Below are positions 48,900 to 59,880 of a stretch of 64,000 nt of DNA, in pieces. The DNA comes from Salvator merianae (Eukaryota > Chordata > Lepidosauria > Squamata > Teiidae): positions 34,127,946-34,191,945 of the forward strand of contig QVOM02000116.1 of assembly GCA_003586115.2 (NCBI GenBank). Direction: 5' to 3'. The stretch's first letter is position 1; each line of letters begins with the position of its first letter. The position numbers were made by a program, and so were the translations under genes. Under the pieces are notes generated by a model. That model searched no databases. It saw only the letters and a program-made list of their open reading frames with translations, and had not been told where the DNA came from.

Positions 48900-50100
48900 A
48901 CCCCTGCAGTCACATAGCCTTTAAGTGTCCAGCATGTGAATCCACAGTCCTTGAATGTCCAGCAAGTGTCTTATTATTAACTGCCAAGCCTACATCTGTG
49001 GTTGCTGGAGGCTGAATGTCCCACTGGGAAACCATCTTATGATTGGGTACTGCCTTTGATTCTCAGATCCAACCCATCCACCCAGCGAGGATGGCAACAG
49101 TTCAAGATGATCAACAAAGCACTCCTAATTCTCCAGCTAGGCTGACAGACTGCCCTGCATTACTTCATTAATCAGATTTATATCCTGCCCTCGGTGTGAC
49201 TTAACAAATAAATTTTTGATATAAAAACTATAGTAACTGATGAATTTTAGAAATTTCGTTTAATATATAAGCAAAATCTTAGCAATAAGATTGCAAAATC
49301 CAGCAAGATACTCTTATACAAACTTATTTCACACTAATTACCCTCCTTTAATTGTTAGAAAGAAAGGGATTCTGCTATCTTACTATTAAATTCGGGGATT
49401 CCCCTGCTCTGATCTTGTCACTTGGGAAAGCCCCACACACTCTGCTATTAATACTGGCTGTGACCTTGACGGTGAGTTGTGGTGCGACTTCCCCCAGTAT
49501 AAAGAAGCTGGAATCCCCAGCTTCTATTTGATGCCAGGGATGCAACAAACACAGAAAAATCCTGTGCACAATGATGTCATAAAAGCTGCCACAAGTAGCA
49601 GTGGTGTGGAAGCAGCAGAGCCACCATCACAAGGGGAAAGTCGGACAAAGAGCTGTGAGAGCTCTTCATCCCAATCTGCCATTAAAGTACTCTATGTGCA
49701 TTTATAGTGGCATGGCAGAAGATGAACATGGCATCTATCTTGATGCCACACTTGTCATACACATTGAATATGTGCATGAAACTGCCTGCTGCTATACCAT
49801 ATGTTGCTTTCTTCTTCCAGGAGAAATGCTGCCTGTTTCTGTTTGTGTTGCCCACTCTACCTGAAGACTATCTACCTGGTTGTAGTTGTATGTGGCTGAA
49901 GCTGCAGTTAAGCCAAAGCAACTATACCTGGACTGGGGGGTGCAGGGGGGCAACGCTTACTCAGATTTGACTCCCAGAATATCTGGTGCAGCAGCAATCT
50001 AGGCTTGTGGGGCAGGGTGGGGAAGTCGCCATAAAGAATCCATCTTTCTCATCAGATGCCCTATCTGCTCTGTGACCGGGTTGGAGGGATTGTTTGTGGT
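48900..50100. other. Intronic DNA, mixed old repeat scraps
   Basis: A GC-richer block around 49.4-50.0 kb may be a decayed DNA element, but I could not find its ends. Confidence 0.3.
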
Positions 50101-50144
50101 GCTGGGCCAGAGAGACAGAGCGGCGTTGCTGTTGGTTTATGTCT

Positions 50145-50365
50145 TTTGGCTCCTGGTTAAACATACCTCTTCACTCAGGCCTTTGTTGCTTAGCTTCCTC
50201 TAAGTGTTATCCTGCCAGGGAGGGAGGGAGGGAGGGTTATGTTTTGATGTATGCTTTACACTGGTTTATACTGGTTAAGCTTTTTATTGTTGCGACCCAC
50301 CATAGGACTTTCAAGTGAAGCACAGGACATAAATACTCAAATAAATGTAAATAAATAAATATGCC
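50145..50365 (+). mobile_element. LINE 3' end
   Basis: The sequence CTCTTCACTCAGGCCTTTG, GCGACCCACCATAGGACTTT and an ATAAATAAAT tail resembles L2-type 3' ends. A (GGGA)n tract lies inside it. Confidence 0.55.
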
Positions 50366-51357
50366 TTGAGGGTGCAGGATTGTATGGACCTTGTCCCCTT
50401 ACGACACACTCATGGTACTATAAAAGTGCTGTGTGGATCCTGCCAGTTATCCAGATGTTCCAGCATTCCACTCCAGTTCCATGATTTGCATGGAATGCTA
50501 GGAATAGAATGGGAACAGTAGTGCATTGGGGAGTTGCTATATGAACCAAGTGACATAGACCTTCATCTTATCCCACAGTTTCACTGACAATGTTTGGTTA
50601 CTTATATCTTGTAGTGCAGATTATTTTCAGGTCCACACATTTGCCTATTTCTATAGTGGGGTTAACATAATCTGAGTGCACATTATGTAGCTATTTTGTG
50701 GAACATTTGTAGTAAATGTTCATTATTTCAAAAGGAACTAAACAAGGCAGAACAAAATCAATAGCTTTTTAAATTAAGCATCGCACAATCAGTCCAATTA
50801 ACCTTCATGGTACAATGTAGAATATATTTACCTGACATGTTTCTTTATCATTCTGAACCATTCTTTGGACCCCAGTACAAATTTAGAAATCAATATGTGC
50901 CATTCAAGATCAATGACATCCAGTTGGCGTACATGAATGGGTCACTACAGAATATGTTCACATTCCCGCCCAAAAAGTAATTTAAAAAACTTTTTTCACA
51001 CATAATTTTATGTAGTTTTGGAAAAGTATGTGTGTTTCAAAAATAAATTGATGCAAGACATAAAATCTACATATTTTCAGATATACAGATTTTATTTGTA
51101 ATACCCTAGAATACACATGCTATCTTACTGCTGATTTATGAATTTCATCCTTCCATTTCTGCTTTGCTGCATTTGATTTAACTTATAAGATTGATTGTTA
51201 ATTTGGCTAAGAAAAGGAGCCCATAAATCTGTGTTTCCTTATTCCCCCATTATTTCCAAGTTTTAGGATCTATATCACTTCAGCAGAACATAACCCTCAT
51301 GAACTGGGAGGGGCTAGTTTGCTCATTCCAAGACAAATCTGTCATGTTTTGCTTACT

Positions 51358-51480
51358 TACATATTATCTATTTATTTATATCCCACATATCACTTGAGGG
51401 TGCCAGTGCAGGTCACAATATTCAATTTTAAAAAATAAAACAATAAAAAAATAATAAAATAAGCTTAAAATATAACCCAC
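51358..51480 (-). mobile_element. Decayed LINE 3' end
   Basis: Reverse-oriented TATTTATTTATATCCCAC, ACTTGAGGGTGCCAGTGCAG, then an A/T-rich remnant. The match is weak. Confidence 0.45.
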
Positions 51481-51939
51481 CCACCCAGGTAGGACTACAT
51501 TTTAATTAGGCTCCAAAAACCCTATTAACCTATAAATATAGATATATACCTGGCAAAAAAAAGAAAAGAAAAGAAAAATTTAGAAACACAATACCCTATT
51601 CAGAACATTTTTAGAGTTTATTTAACATCAAGAATATCCTATGAAAGAAAAACTAGTTGGAAAAAATATGTCTTCTCATAAACTGAAGCCATAGATTTTA
51701 ATACAGTAGATGCTTTTTCTTCCTTCTGCATTGCAATGTTTGTCCATTATATTGTATTATTTGTTTACAAAATTGTTGTATGTTTTCTTAACATAAAATA
51801 AAAATTTGAAGAAAAAAAAAGAATATCTTATGAAAGGTCACTTGGATTCCCAGATCTTTGATTATATCATAGCACACATGTGGTCTATTGTTTTGGTTGT
51901 TAACATTAGATCCTCCTTCCTGGCCTATTAGACAGCTTC

Positions 51940-52330
51940 CACATTGCACACTTTGACATGCAATGTGGAGGCTGTTCTTGGCCCACATAATTTAATCCGG
52001 GCCAGAAATAAAGCAGGGTGAGACAGCACACACAGGGGCTACCACATTGCCACAGCTCCACTCCAACCTTCGTTAGAGACCAGGGAACAAAACTTCCCCA
52101 GCCTCTGAAGCTGCAGGCCAGGGGAATTCCAGGCCATTCCTGGAACACAACAAAATGGCACCAGGCTCCATGCACCATGTGGACCAGTCCAATCATCTGC
52201 ATGGTGGGTAACTGGAACAACTTTTATGTGTGGGAGCATGCCAGTTGCCATAGTTATGTAGCCAGAGTAAGGCTCTCAGGGCACAGGACCATGCATATCC
52301 TGCAACCTCAGAGCAGTCTTGTGGTGCATC
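51940..52330. mobile_element. Family B hairpin-core element
   Basis: Core CAGGGAACAAAACTTCCCC at 52081. Blocks AAAATGGCACCAGGCTCCAT and GTGGACCAGTCCAA are shared with the 20.0-kb element. The ends are not resolved. Confidence 0.45.
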
Positions 52331-53107
52331 AGAGATGCAAAGATGTGTGGCCCCTATACCAACAGACCCATTCCATGGCAGCATTAAGGTCCCGTGTGAA
52401 TTCTGCCTTTGTTTCCTTGTTTTATACACACCCCACTGACTTTTAAAATTTAGCTGAGCTACACAGTAGTACTGCTAAAGAACTGTGGTTATCAACCAAT
52501 ATGGGCATTGTCCCAGAAACACACATTAAGGGACCCTGCAAGAATCCCATGAAATGGAGACCGTCATCCATATAATGTTACTGTTCACTTCAATACTGTC
52601 ATTTTGTTCTGCCTTTTGGGGCATTCATTGAATTTAATTCCTATATATAATTGTCAGCAACACTACTGTTCCAGCCTCTGTCTTTTCAAATACACTTTCT
52701 ATTTTCACATCAGGACTGCACATAACACCTGACTTGAATACTTTCACACCAGTAATATTAATGAAACCAGTGTATATTAAATGCTGATAGTTTTGTTAAC
52801 TTCTCACCTGACTCACAAAGGACCTATATGATTCATCATCTGCAGTCCTGAAGTTTCAAGTCAAGGCAACAGCATGGTAGTGCACGTACCTTTATGGCCT
52901 AAATCACCTCCTCAGTCTTCTCCTGCTCCACTTGGGGAGGATAGTCTAACTTAAGCAACAGCAAAGTAATATTCTGTATAAAACTAAAGACAGGAAATCT
53001 TCATTACAAATATTGGTGACTGATATACTGGACGAAGGGGAAAGGGGAAGCATTATTTGGCACTCTGCCTTTGATCTTCAGGAACTATGTTTTGGTCTGT
53101 AATAGAC

Positions 53108-53590
53108 TAGGATGGTTTCCACACTTACAGGCGATGAATCACTCCAGCTGGAACTGTTTCTACAGAAACAGTTCCCTGCTGGAGCAGTCCAGTTGTTCCA
53201 AAACAAGACCATCTGAACTTTGAACGGCTGTTCTGGAACAGTCTCAACACCACGCTGCAGCAATCCGAAGCTCATGCAAGCTTCAAAGCCTACTGCCAGC
53301 TAGGAATTAAATTTCTGGCCTCAGGACCCGAGGGAGATCCATTTTGGCAGCACATTTTGGTGCACTGCCAAAATGCATTCCCCTGCTAAACTGGAACGAG
53401 GGGGTGTGTTCCCTTCCACATGCCGCCTTCTATCCCAGTGGCCCCTAGACCAGCAGCTCCTTTTTAAAATGGTCTACCAGTATCCCAGTCTAGCCTGCAC
53501 CAGATTGTGGAAGAGAGAGGCCCAGAAATGGGCTATGCCTTGCACTGGACTGATATACCAGTCAGTGTGGAAAGACCCTAAAACGCAGTT
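53108..53590. mobile_element. Family A-like element
   Basis: It opens GGATGGTTTCCACACTTACA and closes CAGTGTGGAAAGACCCT, which form inverted ends. It has a decayed hairpin core at 53297-53320 and blocks in common with the 36.2-kb element. Confidence 0.5.
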
Positions 53591-54205
53591 TGCAAATAGC
53601 ACTTGCAGATCAACAAACATTACAATGGTGATGGATGAATGCAGTTTTTCCTACCATCACCGGCTATAAATATGACTTGGACATGTGCAAACTTCGTTAG
53701 CTGACTCGTGGTCATGAGGAAAACTAAAGACAACATTTATACTTGCACCCAGGGCATCCCCATACCCAGCCCAGGAGCTGCTTACATGGACTGGCTCTTG
53801 GATTTGCTGTACTTGCAAGCCTCAGTCACTACTTCCCAAGGCAGCTGGCTGCACTGTATAGGGAGAAAGCATCTTACCAATCCAGGTTCTGCCTGGCCCA
53901 TTTTATCACTGATCTAAAAATGACCAACTTCCTAGGCCGTTTTCTGGTCTGGCACAAAAGTAATCCTGCCAGAAACCTCATAGTTGCAGAACTGCACAGT
54001 TGCATCCCACCCCTTAAGTAGGAGTAGAACTAGCCCTTAAATGCTTAATGGGGAGTTCCATAGGTGGATCTACTACAGTAAGTCAGGTTAATCCTCTAGC
54101 TTCCTTCACAAAGGAACCTTTATGCAGTCACTGCTCCCATCTGCTGTCCTGGAAATGAAGTATGCTGAGGCAGGGATAGGCCAGGGTGGTCATTTCTTCC
54201 TACAG

Positions 54206-54521
54206 GAGGCACGGTGGCGTAGAAGGCTAAGGCACTGATCTTTCAATAGGAGGATCAGAGTTCAAGGCCCCTGTCTGCCGTGTCGAGGGGATGAGCGCCC
54301 TCTACTGGCCTCTAGCTCCAGCCAACCTAGCTGTTCAAAAGCAAGGAATTGCAAGTAAACAGGGAACATCACATTGTGTGATGCGGAAGATAGACAGATG
54401 TAAGCCTTCGGGCGAAAATAACCCCGTAAGCAGCTTTGAGCCAGCTTTGGCCGAGAAAAGCGGGGTATAAAAACCAAGTTGTTGTTGTTGTTGTTCTTCT
54501 TCTTCTTCTTCTTCTTTTCTT
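54206..54521 (+). repeat. tRNA-derived SINE, full-length copy with (TTG)n(TTC)n tail
   Basis: Same family and structure as the copy at 2.3 kb. It has the same GGCACGGTGG start, the CTCTACTGGCCTCTAGCTCC body and the GCGGGGTATAAAAACC end. The tail has become a TTG then TTC trinucleotide tract. Confidence 0.8.
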
Positions 54522-54529
54522 AGCTCAAG

Positions 54530-55810
54530 ACTCCTATACCAAAAAACCCAAACCTTAACCCGTGCAAGGCGTAAGTAACTGCAGGCACAAGTCATATTTT
54601 TTCTGTGTCAGTTCTGTTTAGACTGGGCCCAAGCTGGCTTTGAAACAAGTGTCACTTATTAATTATATAGTGGGTGCTGCTGTTACTGTCAGCTTTATGA
54701 CTGTTCACAGACTAAAGACCACTGCAGAATTTTAAAATCTGGTAATCTATTGTACATGTGTCATCTCCCCCTCTACTTCAGTTAAGAGGCTAAAAAGTTA
54801 AATTTTATTAATATTGTGAATTTGACCAATAAATTGCTTTTCACTTCAAAATCTCTGTGTTGATAACAAGGTAAAACATCACAACTATAGAACAAACCTT
54901 TTTGCATTCTCTGTTTTTAAATCTTTGTTTGTTTTTATCTACTGGATTTTGGCTATAATTTTTAAAAATCTATTTATTAACTGATTAACCAAACTACTGT
55001 AAGACAAGCAATACTTGTGTGTACAAAAAGTATGGGTTATAGAAAAGCTATGGAGTATTTTCCACATGATGCCAAAGCCAATGGTAATGAATTATTTATA
55101 AATGTAATTCATCTTAACATGAAAAATTAAACTGTCACTGATGCTGAAGGTGTTGTTATTGAATAAAGACGTTTAATGCTATGCATTTGTGTATTAAGTA
55201 AAGAGTTCTGTTACTTCACTGCACAAATGTATTAAAATTCAAAACATCATGGATGTATCCTGAATAGTTTCAGTACAAGTCTAATACTCTTAGTACAATG
55301 CCTCTCTTTCTAAACATTCTCCCAAGTGAGTGAAAAATTATAGCTATCAGGATGAACAAAACATCTCTGTGCCTTTGCCAAAATGCTGCTTTAGCAATCA
55401 CCCTTGATGAACTGCTGAACTCAAGCACCATGTTGCAAAACTTCCAGGTCCCCATTCTCCTCCTTCCTTGTCAGAACGGCTATTTGGTTGTTGGTAATGC
55501 TGAACTTTTAAAGTGCTGGTAAAAAATAAGTGCCTGCAAGGTTCTTCTTCACTTGCAGCAAAAAATGTGCTCTGAGCAAGGTGACCATCGAGAGTGAATG
55601 TTCATAGCAATATAATAAGCAACACAATAACTATCAAGCATTCTACTATAGGAAAGGTAAAACAGTGAACTTCCTATTTGTGTAGTAGCCTGTACTCTTC
55701 AAACTTTAAGTAAGTTACACAAATGGTTTGTAAATGCCAGTCACTGCTCAAACATGAACAACCAAAAGTGTTCTCACTAGCAGAACTAAAAAGGAGCACT
55801 GTCACTAGTG
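54530..55810. other. Intronic DNA, nothing recognised
   Basis: AT-rich and without clear repeats or exons. Confidence 0.45.
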
Positions 55811-55819
55811 CATAAAAGA

Positions 55820-55985
55820 AGGAAGTTGGTGGCACGAGCTTTCATAGACTAAGCCTATTTCATCAGAGTTAGTCTACGAAAGTTCATGCTACACAACTTC
55901 TTTCTCTGTGTTAATCTCTAAGATGGTACTAGCTCCCCTTGCTTACTGTTTCAGACTAACACTGCTATGTCTTTGAATTCTAGCA
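55820..55985 (+). repeat. Dispersed reptile repeat fragment (plus orientation)
   Basis: It contains CACGAGCTTTCATAGACTAA, TTTCATCAGAGTTAGTCTAC and CAGACTAACACTGCTATG. The same phrases occur reversed at 58.3 kb. Similar phrases are widespread in amniote genomes; the element class is not assigned. Confidence 0.5.
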
Positions 55986-56204
55986 TGTAAGAGGAAAGTA
56001 TTGTGGGGCATGTGATAATACATATTAGGGATCATCACAATTTAACACATGCTTATCATCTAAATCAGCCTTTAGTATTAACCCAGTGCTGAGCAAACTA
56101 TGGCCTTCCAGACATTGCCAACAGGAAGGAATAACGGGAGCCATAGTTTAGCAACCTCTGGAGGGCCAGAGTTCAGTCAGTCCACAAAGTAATTCATAGC
56201 TTAC

Positions 56205-56289
56205 CTGACTTTGCAATTCACTTTGTTGTTTCAGTCGGAGGTTTTCGGGTGTGTCTGCCACTGTAGTAAAGGACTGCTTTGGATAGTGT
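56205..56289 (-). CDS. NEBL: NEBL LIM-nebulette (LASP2) exon 3, LIM end and first repeat (28 codons plus one base)
   Basis: The 85-bp exon starts with a single base completing a codon from the previous exon, then reads [20 protein letters not shown] and QQSELQSQ. The acceptor is TTGTTTCAG and the donor is [29 protein letters not shown] directly follows the LIM domain in LASP2. The related paralogue LASP1 has a similar block, but the downstream exon at 41.5 kb and the nebulette exons settle the locus as NEBL. The two LIM-encoding exons were looked for between 56.3 and 64 kb and not seen, so they should lie beyond the right edge. Confidence 0.95.
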
Positions 56290-56635
56290 CTGAAACAACA
56301 AAAACAAAAGCAATAAGACAAAAATGACTTACTGACTTAGAAGTTATATTGTCAGTATTTGGTTATCACCTATAGTTTGATGGCTGTGATTACAAGAATT
56401 TGTAAACTGAACTTTCCAAGTAGATTTCAATTTGCATTCAACAACCATTTAAGAGGACTGTAGGGATGAAGGCTCACGGGCAATCTCACAAAAAGTGATA
56501 CCAAAAACCTGTGCTATACAAAACTGCCACCATGCAGGATGCTTTTTTTAAGCTGTGATGATGAAGCCAAAGTCATGTTCCATTTTTTTTGCCACAGAAA
56601 TGTTAGAACATCAACAGTTTTAAACTAAAGAAAAT

Positions 56636-57757
56636 TAGGGATGTGCACGAAATGAATTTTCTCTGTTCGTTTCGCAATGCATCGAAGCTTCGTAGCTTCG
56701 TTTTCGCACGAAAACGGAAGTCGCGAACATGGCGATTTTCGTTTTCGCAGCGAAAATTTTCGAAAATTTTCGAAAACCGGAAGTGCAAAATCAATGAAAT
56801 AAGTAGCGAAAAACAAACGCCACATATCCCCCTGCCCTCTCCCTTCTATATTTGACCGTCCACGTTGCTAATTTAAGGAGTTGCTTCGTTAAAAGTAAAA
56901 ATTGCACGGAGCTTACTTTTTACCGGCGGCCGGTTTGTAGCAGGATTCAAAGCAACAAAGGTACGTTTGGGGTTCCTCACTGCAGATCAAAAGCAAGCGA
57001 AAGCAAGCGAAGGAATTTTTTTCGCTTTGATTTTTCGTCATTTTCGATGCCTTTTCGACGCTCATGTCTGTGCGCGCACATGCGCTAACTTCTGTCCCTT
57101 TAACTTATTGGCGCAACTCGTTGCTGTCTGCCGTCCGTGCCGATCGTTTGGGGCACAGAAATTATTACCTCGCCTACGAGGCGGGCAGGCTTAGTCAGCN
57201 NNNNNNNNNNNNNNNNNNNNNNNNNNNNNNNNNNNNNNNNNNNNNNNNNNNNNNNNNNNNNNNNNNNNNNNNNNNNNNNNNNNNNNNNNNNNNNNNCAGC
57301 AGTGAAATGACACAACGTCTTGCCCTCTGTTTCAAAACGAAGAACTATATAACAACATCAAAGAAGTTTTATTAACTCCAAGCCGTCTGAGTTTCTCATC
57401 CTCGTGCGGTGCGATCGCTGCGAGGCAGGCGAAGAGTTAAAAAAATACCGTCTTTCCTAATGTGATGCATTACAATTTCCACCTCTAGAGGCAGAGACTG
57501 GAGGCTACGAAGCTACCGAGCTTCGTTGCTTCGCAGTTTTCGCAGCGAAGAAAGACGAAAAATAGCCGTTTGCGGTGAGTAGCGAAGGTCACGAAAATTG
57601 ACGAAAATCGCCATGACTTTCGCTATTCGCTTTCGCGATAGGGAGGGCACTTCGCATTCGATGCGAATGCTGCGAAGCAACGAAATTCGTACGAAATTTT
57701 GTTGCTTCGAAATTTCGTGCACATCCCTAGAGAAAATTCATTTCGTGCACATCCCTA
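56636..57757. mobile_element. CpG-rich foldback DNA element with long terminal inverted repeats
   Basis: The element starts TAGGGATGTGCACGAAATGA and ends with the reverse complement of the same 29 bases (57729-57757). The interior is full of TTCG/CGAA words and short palindromes. CpG is far more frequent than in the flanks. The right end has a second copy of the GTGCACATCCCTA tip about 28 bases inside the outer one. A 97-base run of N (57200-57296) interrupts it. No transposase frame is visible. It is probably a recent non-autonomous element; the superfamily is not assigned. Confidence 0.75.
57200..57296. other. Assembly gap (97 N)
   Basis: A run of N inside the CpG-rich foldback element. 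The true length and content are unknown. Confidence 0.99.
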
Positions 57758-57904
57758 CTCTATAGGGATAATGCATAGATGACTCATTTGGATGACTTAA
57801 TATCAAAACTTATACACTCGTATACTGTCCAACTAAAGAAACTTAGCTTCCTAGATTCAGGAATAATACACATATTTAATCTGCATATGAATGAATGTTC
57901 CTGT

Positions 57905-58110
57905 AAATACAATTATGGCGGTGTTGGTTCTACTGAGTCTGGTTTGACTTTTGGTTAATCATATGGGCACTTCCATAGGCACCTCCATGCAATTTTCTTG
58001 GCAGAGATACAGAAATGATTTGCCGCTGCCTATTTCTAGGGAGAGGCTGGGATCAAACTTGCAGCCCTCTGCCTTCTATGCAATTTGCTCTACCACTTCA
58101 ATTGAACTTA
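57905..58110 (-). repeat. Decayed tRNA-derived SINE, reverse orientation
   Basis: On the minus strand it reads GTAGAGCAAATTGC, then AAGTTTGATCCCAGCCTCTC. This is the same tRNA-like head as the 31.1-kb copy. About 100 bases of body follow. Confidence 0.55.
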
Positions 58111-58264
58111 CAAGCTTATAAGCAGAGGAGAATCAGACTCATTCTTCTGTTAAATCAATAATCTAGTTAGGTCTGTTATCACTTTTCCAATGGAAGCCAA
58201 AGGAAAAATGCTGCAATGAAAATGAAATACTTAGAAATTAGAGACCACATGGAAAAAGAAGACA

Positions 58265-58385
58265 TGCCTTTTAACCACTATAGCAAGGGGGTCTAGTACC
58301 TTAGAGACTAACAAAGAAAAAGAAGTTAATAGCATGAGCTTTTGTAGACTAAGTCCACTTCATCAAATGCAACCACTACGTTTCT
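58265..58385 (-). repeat. Dispersed reptile repeat fragment (reverse orientation)
   Basis: GTACCTTAGAGACTAACAAA, ATAGCATGAGCTTTTGTAGA and CTAAGTCCACTTCATCA match the 55.8-kb copy. Confidence 0.5.
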
Positions 58386-59319
58386 GAAGGAAAGAAGCAT
58401 AAACTTGCATATTTGAAGTCAGACTGGCAAAAATGCCAGAGCTTGAGTTTTTGGGAGCTCTGAAGGATTTAGGTTCTCCAAATAAGCTATGAATCTTCAT
58501 TTGTGCTTATATTCCATATTTTTAAATAAAAGAAATAATTATGCACCCATGGAGTTCTCACATTTAAACTTCTTCTCAATTTTTGCATTTGTTTAATTTT
58601 CAAAGAACATGCCTCTTTTTAAATATTTTCAGTCACTCACAATTTTTTTCCAAGTCCTTGATTAAAAAAAAAGTTATGCATAAAACCTCTTACCTAATTC
58701 GCATAATTCAATTTGAAAGTTTAATCAATCCAACCAATAACTTGGTTGAGTGCTGCAGTCCTAGTATGTGCCCATAGGATTTTATTTCAGAAGTCAATTT
58801 GTTTTAAGTATTCACTGGGAACTGGCCTAGATAATATTTTGAGAGTACGAATACATCATATTCTGAGCGTCAATGCAAGAAAATAGAAACAGAAGTTAAA
58901 AATGAAAGAAGTACAGAAGCTAAAGGGAAAGTTTCAAAAATATGTATATTTTTCCCATAAGATTCTAAGCTCAGGGTTTATCTGCATACTCAGCAAATGT
59001 CACATGAATGCAGATGCAAACCTGCTAACATAAATTTGAATTTGGCTTATGCTGTTCAGAACAGTGCTACAGTATGATAAGTAATAAGTAACCTTTCATG
59101 CCTCGTGAGCATCCAGGTCACAAAAGCTTTATGATCTTTATCACAACCACGTTTTGCATGCAAACTGAGCTACTCTTGGGCTATACACAAAAGGTCTCTG
59201 ACATTACCTCGACATTCCACATTCCAAAAGGTCACCCCTGTTAGTGTTAGGAGTATCAGCATATTGTCTGACTCAAATGGAAAATACATTCAATAAAGAA
59301 TTAACCACAAAGAACAACA

Positions 59320-59880
59320 ACCTAGACAGGATATAGTAGGAGCAGGCCACTCCATGCTGGGCAGACCTCCAGTTGCCTTGGAGAGTGGAGGTCTGAGGCA
59401 GGGATGACATCGGGTTGAGGAAGAGAGGAACAGGCTCCCTTAGCTGGGACGTGCCTGCCAGGTGCAAAGGTTGCAGACATCACGCAGTGTCTAGATAGGA
59501 TGGTGGACAGTGCTGGGGAGGAGTCAGTAGTTATGGTAAATATTGGTGCCAGTGATGTTGAGAAGACTAAACAGCGTGGCCTGGTAACAAAAATTTTGGT
59601 TGATAGGTAGAAAATTGAAGTCCAGGACCTCCAAGGTTGCATTCTCAGAAATGCTACCTGCTCCACATGCAGGGCCAACTAGAAGGTAGAACTCAGAAGC
59701 CTCAATGCATGGATGAGGCAGTGGTGTCAAAAGGAAGAATTCAGATTTATTAGGCACTGGGGAACAATATGAGGCAAGCCAAACCTGTACAAAATGGATG
59801 GGTTGCACTTGAACCAAGATGGAACCAGACTGCTGTCACTTAATATTAAAAGGGTTGTAGAACAGCTTTGAAGCTTATCC
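59320..59880 (+). pseudogene. Relic of an SGNH/GDSL-hydrolase-like retroelement domain
   Basis: Broken plus-strand frames give VVMVNIGASDVEK (reminiscent of the VVVxxGxND block) and, further on, MDGLHLNQDGTRLLS (reminiscent of the catalytic DGxHLxxxG block). An NAWMRQWCQKEEF block lies between them. Such hydrolase-like domains occur in interspersed retroelement sequences of reptiles. Stops and frame changes show that this is a fossil. The parent element is not identifiable by eye. Confidence 0.55.

Larger units (their letters stand above)
41605..56204 (-). other. LIM-nebulette intron between exons 3 and 4
   Basis: This 14.6-kb intron holds many small inverted-repeat elements (43-45 kb, 46.8-47.6 kb, 51.9-52.5 kb, 53.1-53.6 kb), LINE 3' ends (50.15-50.36, 51.36-51.48 kb), two SINEs and several tandem repeats. 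I find no further exon. Confidence 0.75.

Noticed and set aside
56643..57722. Several Arg/Phe-rich frames
   Set aside because: They translate the TTCG/CGAA-rich foldback element and a run of N.
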